DNA of 62,667 nucleotides from Miniimonas arenae (GTDB taxonomy: Bacteria > Actinomycetota > Actinomycetes > Actinomycetales > Beutenbergiaceae): positions 1 through 62,667 of the forward strand of contig NZ_VENP01000014.1 of the NCBI RefSeq assembly GCF_006351005.1, read 5' to 3'. Shown piece after piece: positions 8,869 through 18,476 of the stretch. Each line of letters starts with the position of its first letter. The stretch's first letter is position 1. Below the pieces are notes generated by a model. The model saw nothing but the letters and a program-made list of their open reading frames with translations, did no database searches and had not been told where the DNA came from. The translations under genes were made by a program, and so were the position numbers.

Positions 8869-9630
8869 ATGTCGGGTCACTCCAAGTGGGCCACCACGAA
8901 GCACCAGAAGGCCGCGAAGGATGCCAAGCGCGGCAAGCTGTTCGCGAAGCTCATCAAGAACATCGAGGTCGCGGCGCGCACCGGCGGCGGGGACCCCGCG
9001 GGCAACCCCACGCTCTACGACGCCATTCAGAAGGCCAAGAAGACCTCCGTTCCGAACGACAACATCGATCGCGCGGTCAAGCGCGGCTCCGGCCAGGAGG
9101 CCGGCGGCGCGCAGTACGACACGATCATGTACGAGGGCTACGGACCCGGCGGGGTGGCCGTGCTCGTGGAGTGCCTCACGGACAACCGCAACCGCGCGGC
9201 GGCCGACGTGCGTGTCGCCTTCAGCCGCAACGGCGGGTCGATGGCGGACCCGGGCAGCGTGTCCTACCTGTTCTCGCGCCAGGGCGTCGTCGTGGTGCCC
9301 AAGACCGACGGCCTGACCGAGGACGACGTCCTCGTGGCCGTCCTCGACGCGGGCGCCGAGGAGGTCAACGACCTGGGCGAGGCGTTCGAGGTCCTGTCCT
9401 CCGCGAGCGACTTCGTCGCCGTGCGCAAGGCCGTCCAGGAGGCCGGCCTCGACTATGAGTCGGCCGAGGCGGAGTTCCGCCCGTCCGTCGAGGTCGAAGT
9501 CGACGTCGAGGGTGCGCGCAAGATGCTCCGCCTCATCGACGCGCTCGAGGACTCCGACGACGTGCAGAACGTCTTCGCGAACTTCGACGCCTCCGACGAG
9601 GTCATGGCGGAGCTCGAGGCCGAGGACTGA
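8869..9630 (+). CDS. yebC: YebC/PmpR-family protein
   Basis: A 253-residue YebC protein opening with the hallmark [23 protein letters not shown]. The family has a three-domain fold. Members are described as transcriptional regulators near ruv genes and, more recently, as factors that help ribosomes through difficult stretches such as polyproline; which role holds here is not shown by sequence. The [24 protein letters not shown] and [11 protein letters not shown] motifs are intact and the length is normal. The gene lies directly upstream of ruvC, the usual bacterial context. GAGGAA is the likely ribosome site before ATG. Confidence 0.95.
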   Translation: MSGHSKWATTKHQKAAKDAKRGKLFAKLIKNIEVAARTGGGDPAGNPTLYDAIQKAKKTSVPNDNIDRAVKRGSGQEAGGAQYDTIMYEGYGPGGVAVLVECLTDNRNRAAADVRVAFSRNGGSMADPGSVSYLFSRQGVVVVPKTDGLTEDDVLVAVLDAGAEEVNDLGEAFEVLSSASDFVAVRKAVQEAGLDYESAEAEFRPSVEVEVDVEGARKMLRLIDALEDSDDVQNVFANFDASDEVMAELEAED

Positions 9631-9685
9631 CGCTCGCCACCGCCCGACGCACCGAGCGCTCGTCCGACGGCGAGCATCGGGTCAG

Positions 9686-9708
9686 CCGGCGGCCCCGCCG
9701 GCCGCCGG
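9686..9708 (+). terminator. Possible hairpin after yebC
   Basis: CCGGCGGC (9686-9693) pairs perfectly with GCCGCCGG (9701-9708) across a 7-nt loop in the yebC-ruvC gap. No U-tract follows, so termination is uncertain. Confidence 0.35.
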
Positions 9709-9757
9709 GGTTGCGGTCCGCGCGTGTCGCAGCGCCCCCTCGGCGCTGCCCGTACCG

Positions 9758-9763
9758 CACAGT
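9758..9763 (+). promoter_or_regulatory. -10-like hexamer CACAGT placed for a leaderless ruvC mRNA
   Basis: CACAGT fits the NANNNT core of a -10 element and is followed by six bases and the GTG at 9770. This supports that GTG as the ruvC start in the absence of a well-spaced Shine-Dalgarno. Confidence 0.35.
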
Positions 9764-9769
9764 GGAGCG

Positions 9770-10486
9770 GTGACCGCGACCGCCGTGCCCCGACCGGGTG
9801 ATCCCGGTTCCCAGGTCCGCGGGCGCACCGTGCTCGGCGTCGACCCCGGCCTGACCCGGTGCGGGCTCGGCGCCGTGACGGTCACGGGCGGGCGGGTCGT
9901 CCGTATCGTCGACGTCGGTGTCGCCACCTCCAGCCCCGACGAGCCTGTCGAGCGGCGGCTGCTCGCGATCGCCGACGCGATCGAGGCCTGGCTGGACAGG
10001 CTGCGCCCGGACGCGGTCGCCGTCGAGCGCGTGTTCGCGCAGTCCAACGTCAGCACCGTCACCGGCACCGCGCAGGTCGCCGGGCTCGCGATGGTCGCGG
10101 CGACCCGGCGCGGCATCCCGGTGGGGCTGCACACCCCGAGCGAGGTGAAGGCCGCGGTGACCGGCAACGGCCGCGCAGGCAAGGAGCAGGTCACCACCAT
10201 GGTGACCCGCGTGCTGGCCCTCGCCGAGGCTCCGCGACCTGCGGACGCCGCGGACGCCCTCGCGCTGGCCATCTGTCACGCCTGGCGGACCGGGCCGATC
10301 TCGGGCGCCGCGGCCGCCGCCGCGGCCGCCGGGGGAGTCCGTGCAGCGTCCGACGCAGGTACGGGCGCGGGATCTCCTGGCGGCTCGTCGCTGACGGCGG
10401 CCCAGGAGGCGTGGCGCGGCGCGGAGGCCAGCGCCCGCCGGTCCGGACGGCGCGTCGCGCCTGCCCGGCCCACCGTGGGACGCTAG
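9770..10486 (+). CDS. ruvC: Holliday-junction resolvase RuvC
   Basis: An endonuclease that nicks Holliday junctions held by RuvAB. With the GTG at 9770 the protein has 238 residues, about 50 more than usual. The four acidic catalytic residues are visible: Asp25 ([12 protein letters not shown]), Glu86 ([10 protein letters not shown]), and Asp159 and Asp162 ([14 protein letters not shown]). The extra length is an 18-residue lead and a C-terminal tail with an eight-alanine run followed by Ser/Arg-rich sequence. GTG codons at 9785 or 9830 are alternative starts; the last gives the usual RuvC N-terminus. The ruvA -10 hexamer overlaps the ruvC stop codon. Confidence 0.95.
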   Translation: MTATAVPRPGDPGSQVRGRTVLGVDPGLTRCGLGAVTVTGGRVVRIVDVGVATSSPDEPVERRLLAIADAIEAWLDRLRPDAVAVERVFAQSNVSTVTGTAQVAGLAMVAATRRGIPVGLHTPSEVKAAVTGNGRAGKEQVTTMVTRVLALAEAPRPADAADALALAICHAWRTGPISGAAAAAAAAGGVRAASDAGTGAGSPGGSSLTAAQEAWRGAEASARRSGRRVAPARPTVGR

Positions 10487-10489
10487 TCT
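10484..10489 (+). promoter_or_regulatory. Putative -10 hexamer TAGTCT for ruvA
   Basis: TAGTCT begins on the ruvC TAG stop codon and would produce a leader of about 58 nt before the ruvA GTG. This suggests ruvAB can be transcribed independently of ruvC. Confidence 0.4.
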
Positions 10490-10553
10490 TCGATTCGTAC
10501 ACGTGTTCGCCGTCGTGCCCTCTCGGGACGCGACCCGACGTCCCGGAGGTTCC

Positions 10554-11180
10554 GTGATCGCCCTGGTTCGCGGCGAGGTCGCCGCCATCGGCCTGGACCA
10601 CGCCGTCGTGGTGGTGAACGGCGTCGGGATGCGCGTGCACGCCGCTCCGAACACGCTGGCCGAGCTACGGCACGGCACGGAGTGCACGCTGCACACCACC
10701 CTCGTGGTGCGCGAGGACTCCCTCACCCTGTTCGGCTTCGCCGACGTCGACGGGCGCGACACGTTCGAGATCCTGCAGACGGTCACGGGCGTCGGGCCAC
10801 GCCTCGCGCTGGCCATGCTCGCGGTGCACACGCCGGACGACCTGCGCCGCGCTGTCGCGACCGAGGACCTGGCCGCGCTGTGCCGCGTGCCGGGCATCGG
10901 GCGCAAGGGCGCGAGCCGCCTCGTGCTCGAGCTCGGGGACCGGCTGGGGGCGCCGCTGGGCGCCGGCACGGCGGCCGGAGCCGGGGGAGCCGCCGCCCCC
11001 GCCCTGACGTCGGCCGGGATCGAGGACGACGTGGTGGCGGCCCTTGTGGGCCTGGGTTGGAACGCGAAGGCGGCCCAGGACGCGGTGGCCGGCGTGATCG
11101 AGCGCGGCGAGGCGACGGCGAGCGACGCCGCCGGTGTGCTGCGCGCCGCCCTGCGGGCACTCGCGGCTCAGGGTCGCTGA
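10554..11180 (+). CDS. ruvA: Holliday-junction DNA-binding protein RuvA
   Basis: A tetrameric protein that binds four-way junctions and loads RuvB. The product has 208 residues. The N-terminal OB-fold ([21 protein letters not shown]) is followed by tandem helix-hairpin-helix motifs ([35 protein letters not shown]). A Gly/Ala-rich linker leads to the C-terminal domain III ([21 protein letters not shown]) that contacts RuvB. The GTG is fixed by GGAGG four bases upstream; an earlier GTG at 10503 would add 17 non-family residues. It is followed by ruvB after one base. Confidence 0.96.
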   Translation: MIALVRGEVAAIGLDHAVVVVNGVGMRVHAAPNTLAELRHGTECTLHTTLVVREDSLTLFGFADVDGRDTFEILQTVTGVGPRLALAMLAVHTPDDLRRAVATEDLAALCRVPGIGRKGASRLVLELGDRLGAPLGAGTAAGAGGAAAPALTSAGIEDDVVAALVGLGWNAKAAQDAVAGVIERGEATASDAAGVLRAALRALAAQGR

Positions 11181-11181
11181 C

Positions 11182-12201
11182 GTGAACGAGGAGGGGCTGC
11201 TCGCCGCGGAGGCCGACGAGCTCGAGCGGGCGGCGGAGGCCGCGCTCCGGCCGCGCCGGCTCAGCGAGTTCGTGGGTCAGCGGGTGGTGCGCGACCAGCT
11301 CTCGCTCGTGCTCGAGGCGGCGATCGCACGGCGCCGGCCGCCCGACCACGTGCTGCTCGCGGGCCCGCCCGGACTGGGGAAGACGACGCTCGCGATGATC
11401 GTCGCGAGCGAGGTGGGCGCCGCGCTCCGGCTCACCTCGGGTCCGGCGATCGCCCACCCCGGTGACCTCGCGGCGATCCTGTCCGGCCTGCAGGAGCACG
11501 ACGTGCTCTTCATCGACGAGATCCACCGCCTCGCGCGTCCCGCGGAGGAGATGCTCTACCTCGCGATGGAGGACTTCCGGGTCGACATCGTGGTGGGCAA
11601 GGGCGCGGGTGCCACCGCGATCCCGCTGAGCCTGCCGCCCTTCACCGTGGTCGGTGCCACCACGCGCGCCGGACTGCTGCCGGCGCCGCTGCGCGACCGC
11701 TTCGGGTTCACCGGCCACATGGACTTCTACGAGACGGCCGACCTCGAGAAGGTGCTCGCGCGCTCCTCACGCCTGCTGGGCATCGAGCTGTCGGGTGACG
11801 CCGCGCACGAGATCGCCAGCCGGTCGCGCGGCACACCGCGGATCGCCAACCGCCTGCTGCGCCGCGTGCAGGACTGGGCGCAGGTGCGTGGCGAGGGCGT
11901 CGCCGACCTCGCCGCCGCCGAGGCTGCGCTGCGCGTCTTCGAGGTGGACCCGCGGGGGCTGGACCGGCTCGACCGCGCCGTCCTGCGGGCCCTCTGTGAG
12001 CGTTTCGGCGGCGGACCGGTGGGCCTCACCTCGGTCGCGATGGCCGTGGGGGAGGAGCCGGAGACGGTCGAGACGGTCGCCGAGCCGTTCCTCCTGCGCG
12101 AGGGCTTCCTCGCCCGCACGCCGCGGGGACGGATCGCCACGGAGCTGGCCTGGCGACACCTGGGCCTCACGCCGCCGGCCGCCGGCACGCTCTTCGACTG
12201 A
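11182..12201 (+). CDS. ruvB: Holliday-junction branch-migration ATPase RuvB
   Basis: A hexameric AAA+ motor of 339 residues that drives branch migration with RuvA. Walker A is GPPGLGKTT at 61-69, Walker B is LFIDEIHR around 109-116, and the GATTRAGLL sensor region and a C-terminal winged helix are intact. The family fingerprint [12 protein letters not shown] is near the N-terminus. The GTG lies one base after the ruvA stop, and earlier in-frame codons belong to ruvA. Normal length and no missing residue. Confidence 0.97.
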   Translation: MNEEGLLAAEADELERAAEAALRPRRLSEFVGQRVVRDQLSLVLEAAIARRRPPDHVLLAGPPGLGKTTLAMIVASEVGAALRLTSGPAIAHPGDLAAILSGLQEHDVLFIDEIHRLARPAEEMLYLAMEDFRVDIVVGKGAGATAIPLSLPPFTVVGATTRAGLLPAPLRDRFGFTGHMDFYETADLEKVLARSSRLLGIELSGDAAHEIASRSRGTPRIANRLLRRVQDWAQVRGEGVADLAAAEAALRVFEVDPRGLDRLDRAVLRALCERFGGGPVGLTSVAMAVGEEPETVETVAEPFLLREGFLARTPRGRIATELAWRHLGLTPPAAGTLFD

Positions 12202-12203
12202 AC

Positions 12204-12209
12204 TACACT
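12204..12209 (+). promoter_or_regulatory. Putative -10 hexamer TACACT for yajC-secDF
   Basis: TACACT directly follows the ruvB stop codon and lies about 62 bp before the yajC ATG, giving a short leader with ACGAAGG as ribosome site. It implies a separate promoter for the Sec accessory genes. Confidence 0.4.
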
Positions 12210-12270
12210 CGACCGAGCACCGCGCCCGCTCCGCCTGCGCGCGCCCCCCGACACGAAGGTCTGCACACTC

Positions 12271-12699
12271 ATGGGTGAGTCCCTCCCGCTGATCCTGCTG
12301 CTCGGCGTCGCCGTGATCGGCATGCTGTTCATGAGTCAGCGCGGCAAGAAGCAGCAGGCCAAGCAGAGCGACTTCCGCAACACGCTCGAGCCGGGCCAGC
12401 AGGTGATGACCTCCTCGGGCCAGCTCGGCGCCGTGGTCGAGGTCGTCGGCGACGCGGTGACGATCGAGACCACCCCCGGCGTCCAGACCCGCTGGGTCAA
12501 GGCGGCGATCCAGGCCGTGCCGCCGCAGTTCGCGAGCGTGCTGGAGCCGGTCGAGTCCACCGAGGCCCTCAACGCGCTCGAGACGGGCGAGGCGACCTAC
12601 GTGGACGACGTCCTCACCGACCCGGGTGCGGAGCGTCCGAGCTACGGGACGGCGCAGGACCGCGACGACGAGGGGACCTCGGGCCCCGCTCGGGCCTGA
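12271..12699 (+). CDS. yajC: Preprotein translocase subunit YajC
   Basis: A small membrane protein of the SecDF-YajC complex that assists SecYEG. It is 142 residues long, with one N-terminal transmembrane helix (LPLILLLGVAVIGMLFMSQR, about 5-24). A basic patch (RGKKQQAK) and the conserved soluble core LEPGQQVMTSSGQLGAVVEVVGDAVTIE follow. The C-terminal 50 residues are an acidic tail not typical of short YajC proteins. It is followed by secD and secF in the usual order. Confidence 0.93.
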   Translation: MGESLPLILLLGVAVIGMLFMSQRGKKQQAKQSDFRNTLEPGQQVMTSSGQLGAVVEVVGDAVTIETTPGVQTRWVKAAIQAVPPQFASVLEPVESTEALNALETGEATYVDDVLTDPGAERPSYGTAQDRDDEGTSGPARA

Positions 12700-12755
12700 T
12701 CTCTCCGAGATGAGAGCCGCGGCCTCGCCGCGGCGCGAGTAGAAGGAAGACCCCG

Positions 12756-14813
12756 GTGGCCCGACGCAGCACGATCGCGCGCCCGCTCTACGTTCTCGCA
12801 CTGCTGCTGGTCGCGATCTACGGTGCCGTCGGCATCGGGGTCGCGACCGGCAGCTCCGGCGTGGGCAAGGCCTCGTTCACCCCGGCGCTCGCGCTGGACC
12901 TCGAGGGCGGAACGCAGCTCATCCTCACCCCGCGCACCACCACGGGGGAGGACATCACCAGCGACGACGTCAACCAGGCGATCGCGATCATCCGCCAGCG
13001 CGTGGACGGCTCCGGCGTGGCCGAGGCCGAGATCACCAGCCAGGGCGGCCAGAACATCGTCGTGGCCATCCCGGGCGAGGTGGACGACACCACGGTCGAC
13101 CTCATCACGCAGTCCGCACAGATGCGGATGCGCGCGGTGCTCATCGAGTCCGGCCCGGGCACGATCGACCCCGCCGCGCTCGAGGCGAGCGAGGACCCGA
13201 CCGCAGACCCCAGCGCTGACGCGACGGCGGAGGCCGGCACGGACGCGACGGCGGAGGCCGGCACCGATGCAACGGCGGACGCTACGGAGGAGCCCACCGC
13301 GACCCCGACGTACACGCAGGACCAGATTGACGAGGCTGCGTTCACCGCGGCCGACGCGGACGGCGACGGCGTGCTCTCGAACACGCCGGCCACGACGCCG
13401 ACCGACGCCTCCGACCAGGCCTGGGTGACCGAGCAGGTCACGTACGACTACCTGCGGCTGGACTGCACGCTCCCGGAGAACCGCATCGGCGGCATCGACG
13501 ACGACGTGGACGCCCCGCTCGTCACCTGCTCGCAGGACGGCACCTCGAAGTACGTGCTGGGTCCGGCCGAGCTCACCGGCCAGGACCTCTCCTCGGCACA
13601 GATGGGCTACAAGCAGTCCTCGACCGGCATGCAGACCAACCAGCCGATCGTCCAGCTCACGTTCACCGACGAGGGCGCCACGAAGTTCGCGACCGTCACC
13701 ACGCGCCTGTCCGCGCAGACGACGCCGCCGGCGAACCAGTTCGCGATCGTCCTCGACGGTCTCGTGATCTCGGCGCCGACCGTGAACGAGCCGATCCCGA
13801 ACGGCATGGCCGAGATCTCCGGCCCCACCACCAACCCGTTCACCCGGGCGGAGGCGACCTCGCTCGCCAACCAGCTCAACTTCGGTGCGCTCCCGCTCAC
13901 GTTCGAGGTGCAGTCCCAGGAGCAGATCTCCGCGACGCTCGGCACCGAGCAGCTCCAGCGCGGCATGCTGGCCGGCGCGATCGGCCTCATCCTCGTCGTC
14001 GCGTACAGCTTCCTGCAGTACCGCGGCCTGGGCATCGTAACCGTGGCCAGCCTCGTCATCGCGGCGGCGCTCACGTACGGCGTGATCCTCGTGCTCTCCT
14101 GGACGCAGGGTTACCGGCTCTCGCTGCCCGGCGTCACCGGGTTGATCGTCGCGATCGGCATCACCGCGGACTCGTTCATCGTGTACTTCGAACGTATCCG
14201 TGACGAGGTGCGCGAGGGCAGGTCCCTGTCCGCGGCCGTCGAGCACGGCTGGACGCGCGCGCGCCGCACGATCCTCGCCTCCGACGCCGTGAACTTCATC
14301 GCCGCGATCGTGCTGTACCTGCTCGCCGTCGGCGGCGTGCGTGGCTTCGCCTTCACGCTCGGCCTCACGACGATCATCGACCTCGTCGTCGTCATGCTCT
14401 TCACGCACCCGCTCATGCGCCTCCTCATCAAGACGCGCTTCTTCGGCGGCGGACACAAGTGGTCCGGCCTCGACCCCGTATCGCTCGGCGCCTCGGTGGC
14501 CGCCTACGCGGGCCGAGGCCGCGTACGGACGCCCGTGGAGCGCAAGGCCGCCGTCGCGAACGCGGACACCCGCACCATCGCGCAGCGCAAGGCCGACGCC
14601 GAGCGCGCCGCCCGCGAGGCGGCCGCAGCCGACGCGACGAGCACGGTCGCGGGCACGACGGCGAGCGACCCGGACGCGACGGCGGCGGACCAGGGCGCGA
14701 CGTCGGCGGGCACCGAGCCCGCGACCGCACCGCCCACCGAGCCCTCGACGAAGGCCCCGGGCGTGGTTCCCGTGCCCTCGGCGACCGACGAGCCGGAAGG
14801 AGGCTCCCGCTGA
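12756..14813 (+). CDS. secD: Protein translocase subunit SecD
   Basis: An RND-type membrane subunit that uses the proton gradient to help pull exported proteins across the membrane. It has 685 residues. TM1 is near the N-terminus, LDLEGGTQLIL is the conserved SecD motif, and five TM helices occupy the C-terminal half (LAGAIGLILVVAYSFLQY, IVTVASLVIAAALTYGVILVL, LIVAIGITADSFIVYFERIRDEV). The periplasmic part carries a lineage-specific Ala/Thr/Glu-rich insert with two 24-bp in-frame repeats (AEAGTDAT). An EF-hand-like loop, DADGDGVLSN, lies beside it. The cytoplasmic tail is long and disordered. GTG start; GAAGGAAG is upstream. Confidence 0.95.
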   Translation: MARRSTIARPLYVLALLLVAIYGAVGIGVATGSSGVGKASFTPALALDLEGGTQLILTPRTTTGEDITSDDVNQAIAIIRQRVDGSGVAEAEITSQGGQNIVVAIPGEVDDTTVDLITQSAQMRMRAVLIESGPGTIDPAALEASEDPTADPSADATAEAGTDATAEAGTDATADATEEPTATPTYTQDQIDEAAFTAADADGDGVLSNTPATTPTDASDQAWVTEQVTYDYLRLDCTLPENRIGGIDDDVDAPLVTCSQDGTSKYVLGPAELTGQDLSSAQMGYKQSSTGMQTNQPIVQLTFTDEGATKFATVTTRLSAQTTPPANQFAIVLDGLVISAPTVNEPIPNGMAEISGPTTNPFTRAEATSLANQLNFGALPLTFEVQSQEQISATLGTEQLQRGMLAGAIGLILVVAYSFLQYRGLGIVTVASLVIAAALTYGVILVLSWTQGYRLSLPGVTGLIVAIGITADSFIVYFERIRDEVREGRSLSAAVEHGWTRARRTILASDAVNFIAAIVLYLLAVGGVRGFAFTLGLTTIIDLVVVMLFTHPLMRLLIKTRFFGGGHKWSGLDPVSLGASVAAYAGRGRVRTPVERKAAVANADTRTIAQRKADAERAAREAAAADATSTVAGTTASDPDATAADQGATSAGTEPATAPPTEPSTKAPGVVPVPSATDEPEGGSR
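13218..13265 (+). repeat. 24-bp tandem duplication inside secD
   Basis: Two near-identical 24-bp units starting at 13218 and 13242, followed by a decayed third copy. They encode repeated DATAEAGT octapeptides in the periplasmic insert of SecD. Confidence 0.75.
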
Positions 14814-15910
14814 TGGCCGGCAAATTCTCCCAGTTCGGGAACGACCTGTACTCGGGCAAGCGCTCGTTCGACATCATCGGCCACCGCCGTCGCTGGTACC
14901 TCATCGCGTGCGGCCTGGTCGTGTTCTCGCTCGCGCTGCTCCTCGCGCGTGGCCTCAACCTCGGCATCGAGTTCCGCGGCGGCTCGGAGTTCACCGTGTC
15001 GGGCGCGTCGACCACGGCCTCCGAGCCGGCGCAGGAGGCGCTCAACTCGGTCGACGCGAACCAGGTGGCGCGGGTCTCGGTGGTCGGCGGCAACTCGGTC
15101 CGCGTCCAGACCGAGGCGCTGGGGGCCGACGACACCGAGGCGATGCGGGACGCGCTCGCCGTGGCGTACGGGGTGGATGCGACGCAGGTGACCTCGTCGT
15201 TCGTCGGGCCCAGCTGGGGTCAGGACGTCACGGCGAAGGCGCTGCAGGGTCTCGTCATCTTCCTCGTGATCGTCACGGTCGTGATGGCGTTGTACTTCAG
15301 AACCTGGAGCATGGCCATCGCCGCGCTCGTCGCGCTGCTGCACGACCTCGTCGTCACCGTCGGGCTGTACGCGGGGGTCGGGTTCGAGGTGACGCCGGCG
15401 AGCGTCATCGGGTTCCTGACGATCCTCGGGTACTCGCTCTACGACACGGTGGTCGTCTTCGACAAGGTGCGCGAGAACACCGCACACGTCCTGGACCAGA
15501 GTCGCGTCACGTACGCCGAGGCCTCGAACCTGGCCGTGAACCAGACGATCGTCCGCTCGATCAACACCTCGGTCGTGGGCATCCTCCCGGTCGCGTCGAT
15601 CCTGTTCGTCGGCGCCTTCCTGCTCGGCGCCGGCACCCTGCGGGACATCGCGCTCTCGCTCTTCATCGGCATGATCGTCTCGACGCTCTCGTCGATCTTC
15701 CTCGCCTCGCCGCTCGAGACGACGTTCCGCCTGCGGCGGCCCGCGTACCGCGAGCACACCGCGAAGGTGCTGGCGCGTCGTGCGGCGAGCGCGGACGCCG
15801 ACGTCACGATCACCTCCGACGACGTGCGCTCCGAGGCCGATCGCGTCACCGCGCTGCTGCCCGGCGGACACCAGGGCCAGGCGGCCCAGCCGAAGCGCAA
15901 GAAGCGCTGA
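14813..15910 (+). CDS. secF: Protein translocase subunit SecF
   Basis: Partner of SecD in the proton-driven export motor, 365 residues. The N-terminal TM is WYLIACGLVVFSLALLLA, followed by the conserved LNLGIEFRGGSEFTV. Five further TM helices include the family motif IGFLTILGYSLYDTVVVFDKVREN and a late RSINTSVVGILPVASILF. Its ATG overlaps the secD stop by one base. AAGGAGG at 14797-14803 is the ribosome site. A strong hairpin follows the stop. Confidence 0.96.
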   Translation: MAGKFSQFGNDLYSGKRSFDIIGHRRRWYLIACGLVVFSLALLLARGLNLGIEFRGGSEFTVSGASTTASEPAQEALNSVDANQVARVSVVGGNSVRVQTEALGADDTEAMRDALAVAYGVDATQVTSSFVGPSWGQDVTAKALQGLVIFLVIVTVVMALYFRTWSMAIAALVALLHDLVVTVGLYAGVGFEVTPASVIGFLTILGYSLYDTVVVFDKVRENTAHVLDQSRVTYAEASNLAVNQTIVRSINTSVVGILPVASILFVGAFLLGAGTLRDIALSLFIGMIVSTLSSIFLASPLETTFRLRRPAYREHTAKVLARRAASADADVTITSDDVRSEADRVTALLPGGHQGQAAQPKRKKR

Positions 15911-15918
15911 GGTCCGCC

Positions 15919-15960
15919 CGCACGAGCGCCCGCCGGGGTCACCCGGCGGGCGCTCGTGCG
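15919..15960 (+). terminator. Strong hairpin terminator after secF
   Basis: A perfect 19-bp stem with a 4-nt loop. The arms contain GCACGAGCGCCCGCCGGG and its complement. There is no long T-tract, as is usual for high-GC actinobacteria. It closes the yajC-secD-secF unit. Confidence 0.75.
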
Positions 15961-16079
15961 TTCCGCCGTCGGGCACAGGCACCGACCCGGCGCCCTGTGG
16001 ACCGCGCCGCCCCGCGGACGCTCGCTCGCCGTCGTGCCCGCCCGCGGGACCCGTGGACGGGTGGGCCCGTTCGCGGACC

Positions 16080-16085
16080 TAGGAT
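16080..16085 (+). promoter_or_regulatory. -10 hexamer TAGGAT placed for a leaderless relA mRNA
   Basis: TAGGAT, six bases, then the relA ATG at 16092. The spacing puts the transcription start on or next to the A of ATG, and no Shine-Dalgarno is available. Confidence 0.6.
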
Positions 16086-16091
16086 GACGAG

Positions 16092-18425
16092 ATGGCGGAC
16101 GAGGGGCGTCACAACCTTCCCGGAGGCAGCGAACCTGTCATCCCGCGGTCGCGCATGCGCTCCACGCTGGTGCGGTTCGGCTCGCGCGGTCACTCGAGCC
16201 CGCCAGCGATCGAGCCGCTGCTGCAGGTGGTTCGCGCGAACCACCCGCGTGAGGACCTCGCCGTCATCGAGCGCGCGTACCTGGCCGCGGAGCGGGCGCA
16301 CGAGGGGCAGCTGCGCAAGAGCGGCGACCCCTACATCACGCACCCGGTGGCGGTCGCGACGATCCTCGCCGAGCTCGGCCTCACGTCCTCGACGCTCGCG
16401 GCGGCGCTGCTGCACGACACCGTGGAGGACACGCCGTACACGCTCGACCAGCTGCGCACGGAGTTCGGGCCGGAGATCGCGGCCTTGGTCGACGGCGTGA
16501 CGAAGCTCGACAAGGTGACGTTCGGCGAGGCGGCGCAGTCCGAGACGGTCCGCAAGATGGTCGTGGCGATGGCGCGCGACATCCGGGTCCTCGTCATCAA
16601 GCTCGCCGACCGCCTGCACAACGCGCGGACGTGGCGGTACGTCTCCTCCGCCTCGGCCGCGAAGAAGGCGCGCGAGACCCTGGAGATCTACGCCCCGCTG
16701 GCGCACCGGCTGGGCATGAACACCATCAAGTGGGAGCTCGAGGACCTCTCGTTCGCCACGCTGTACCCCAAGGTGTACGACGAGATCGTGCGGCTCGTGG
16801 GGGAGCGGGCGCCGGCGCGCGAGGAGTACCTCGGCGTGGTGCGCGAGCAGGTCGGCGAGGACCTCAAGGCCGCAAAGATCCGAGCCACGGTGACCGGCCG
16901 GCCGAAGCACTACTACTCGATCTACCAGAAGATGATCGTGCGCGGCCGCGACTTCGCCGACATCTACGACCTCGTCGGCGTGCGGGTCCTCGTGGACTCG
17001 GTGCGCGACTGCTACGCGGCGCTCGGCGCGCTGCACGCGCGGTGGAACCCGGTCCCGGGCCGGTTCAAGGACTACATCGCGATGCCGAAGTTCAACATGT
17101 ACCAGTCGCTGCACACCACGGTGATCGGGCCCGGCGGCAAGCCGGTCGAGATCCAGATCCGCAGCCACGAGATGCACCGGCGCGCCGAGTACGGCGTCGC
17201 CGCGCACTGGAAGTACAAGGAGCGTCCCGCGCCCGGGGCGGCCGCGCGCGGCGAGCGGGGCGGCGAGGCCGGCGAGATGCCGTGGCTGCGCCAGCTCGTG
17301 GACTGGCAGCGCGAGACGAGCGACCCGGGGGAGTTCCTCGACTCCCTGCGCTACGAGATGGCCGGCACCGAGGTCTACGTGTTCACGCCGAAGGGCGACG
17401 TCGTCTCGCTGCCGGACGGGTCCACTCCGGTCGACTTCGCGTACGCCGTGCACACCGAGGTGGGTCACCGCACCGTCGGGGCGAAGGTGAACGGCCGCCT
17501 CGTGCCGCTGGAGTCCGCGCTGGAGAACGGCGACACGGTCGAGATCTTCACCTCCAAGGCGGAGGGGTCTGGCCCGAGCCGGGACTGGCTCGGCTTCGTG
17601 AAGTCCCCCCGCGCCCGGAACAAGATCCGCGCGTGGTTCACCAAGGAGCGCCGCGAGGAGGCGATCGAGGAGGGCAAGGCCGCGATCGCCAAGGTGATGC
17701 GCAAGCAGAACCTGCCGATCCAGCGGCTGCTCACGCACGACTCACTCGTCGCGCTCGCCGCCGACATGCGCTACCCCGACGTCTCCGCGCTCTACGCCGC
17801 CGTGGGGGAGAACCACGTCTCCGCGGCCAACGTCGTGCAACGGCTGGTCGCGAGCCTCGGCGGCGAGGACGGCACCACGGAGGACCTCGCCGAGGTCACC
17901 ACGCCGGGGTCGGGCCACATCGCGCGGCCGCGGGGCGGCATCGTCGGGGTCATCGTCGCCGGCATGGACGACGTCTGGACCAAGCTCGCCAAGTGCTGCA
18001 CACCGGTGCCGGGCGACCCGATCGTCGGGTTCGTGACGCGCGGGCAGGGCGTCTCGGTGCACCGCGCGGACTGTCCGAACGTGGCGGTGATGCGTAGCGA
18101 GCCCGAGCGGTTCGTCGACGTGGCCTGGGCGCCGGACGCGCAGAGCGTCTTCCTCGTCCAGATCCAGGTCGAGGCGCTCGACCGGGCGCGTCTCCTGTCC
18201 GACGTCACCCGCGTGCTGTCGGACAACCACGTCAACATCCTGTCCGCCACGGTGTCGACCTCGAAGGACCGGGTCGCGCTGAGCAAGTTCGTGTTCGAGA
18301 TGGGCGACACCTCCCACCTCGGCCACGTGCTGCGCGCCGTGCGGGACATCGACGGCGTCTTCGACGTCTACCGCGTCACCGGCGTCCGCCCGGACGCCGC
18401 CCCGGTGCCGTCGGCGCGCAGCTGA
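16092..18425 (+). CDS. relA: Bifunctional (p)ppGpp synthetase/hydrolase
   Basis: The long Rel enzyme of the stringent response, 777 residues. It makes (p)ppGpp from ATP and GDP/GTP on starved ribosomes and degrades it otherwise. The hydrolase HD domain is intact (His84 in YITHPV, His108-Asp109 in LLHDTVED), so both activities are expected. The synthetase domain follows ([31 protein letters not shown]), then TGS ([25 protein letters not shown]), a zinc-finger region with the CC pair ([10 protein letters not shown]), and a C-terminal ACT domain. The start is supported by the -10 hexamer spacing. Unlike M. tuberculosis, no apt gene lies between secF and this gene. Confidence 0.97.
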   Translation: MADEGRHNLPGGSEPVIPRSRMRSTLVRFGSRGHSSPPAIEPLLQVVRANHPREDLAVIERAYLAAERAHEGQLRKSGDPYITHPVAVATILAELGLTSSTLAAALLHDTVEDTPYTLDQLRTEFGPEIAALVDGVTKLDKVTFGEAAQSETVRKMVVAMARDIRVLVIKLADRLHNARTWRYVSSASAAKKARETLEIYAPLAHRLGMNTIKWELEDLSFATLYPKVYDEIVRLVGERAPAREEYLGVVREQVGEDLKAAKIRATVTGRPKHYYSIYQKMIVRGRDFADIYDLVGVRVLVDSVRDCYAALGALHARWNPVPGRFKDYIAMPKFNMYQSLHTTVIGPGGKPVEIQIRSHEMHRRAEYGVAAHWKYKERPAPGAAARGERGGEAGEMPWLRQLVDWQRETSDPGEFLDSLRYEMAGTEVYVFTPKGDVVSLPDGSTPVDFAYAVHTEVGHRTVGAKVNGRLVPLESALENGDTVEIFTSKAEGSGPSRDWLGFVKSPRARNKIRAWFTKERREEAIEEGKAAIAKVMRKQNLPIQRLLTHDSLVALAADMRYPDVSALYAAVGENHVSAANVVQRLVASLGGEDGTTEDLAEVTTPGSGHIARPRGGIVGVIVAGMDDVWTKLAKCCTPVPGDPIVGFVTRGQGVSVHRADCPNVAVMRSEPERFVDVAWAPDAQSVFLVQIQVEALDRARLLSDVTRVLSDNHVNILSATVSTSKDRVALSKFVFEMGDTSHLGHVLRAVRDIDGVFDVYRVTGVRPDAAPVPSARS

Positions 18426-18476
18426 TCGTCGGCGCCGCGCCGCGTCGCGTCGCCGGCGTTGGCGGCGCCGCGCCGG

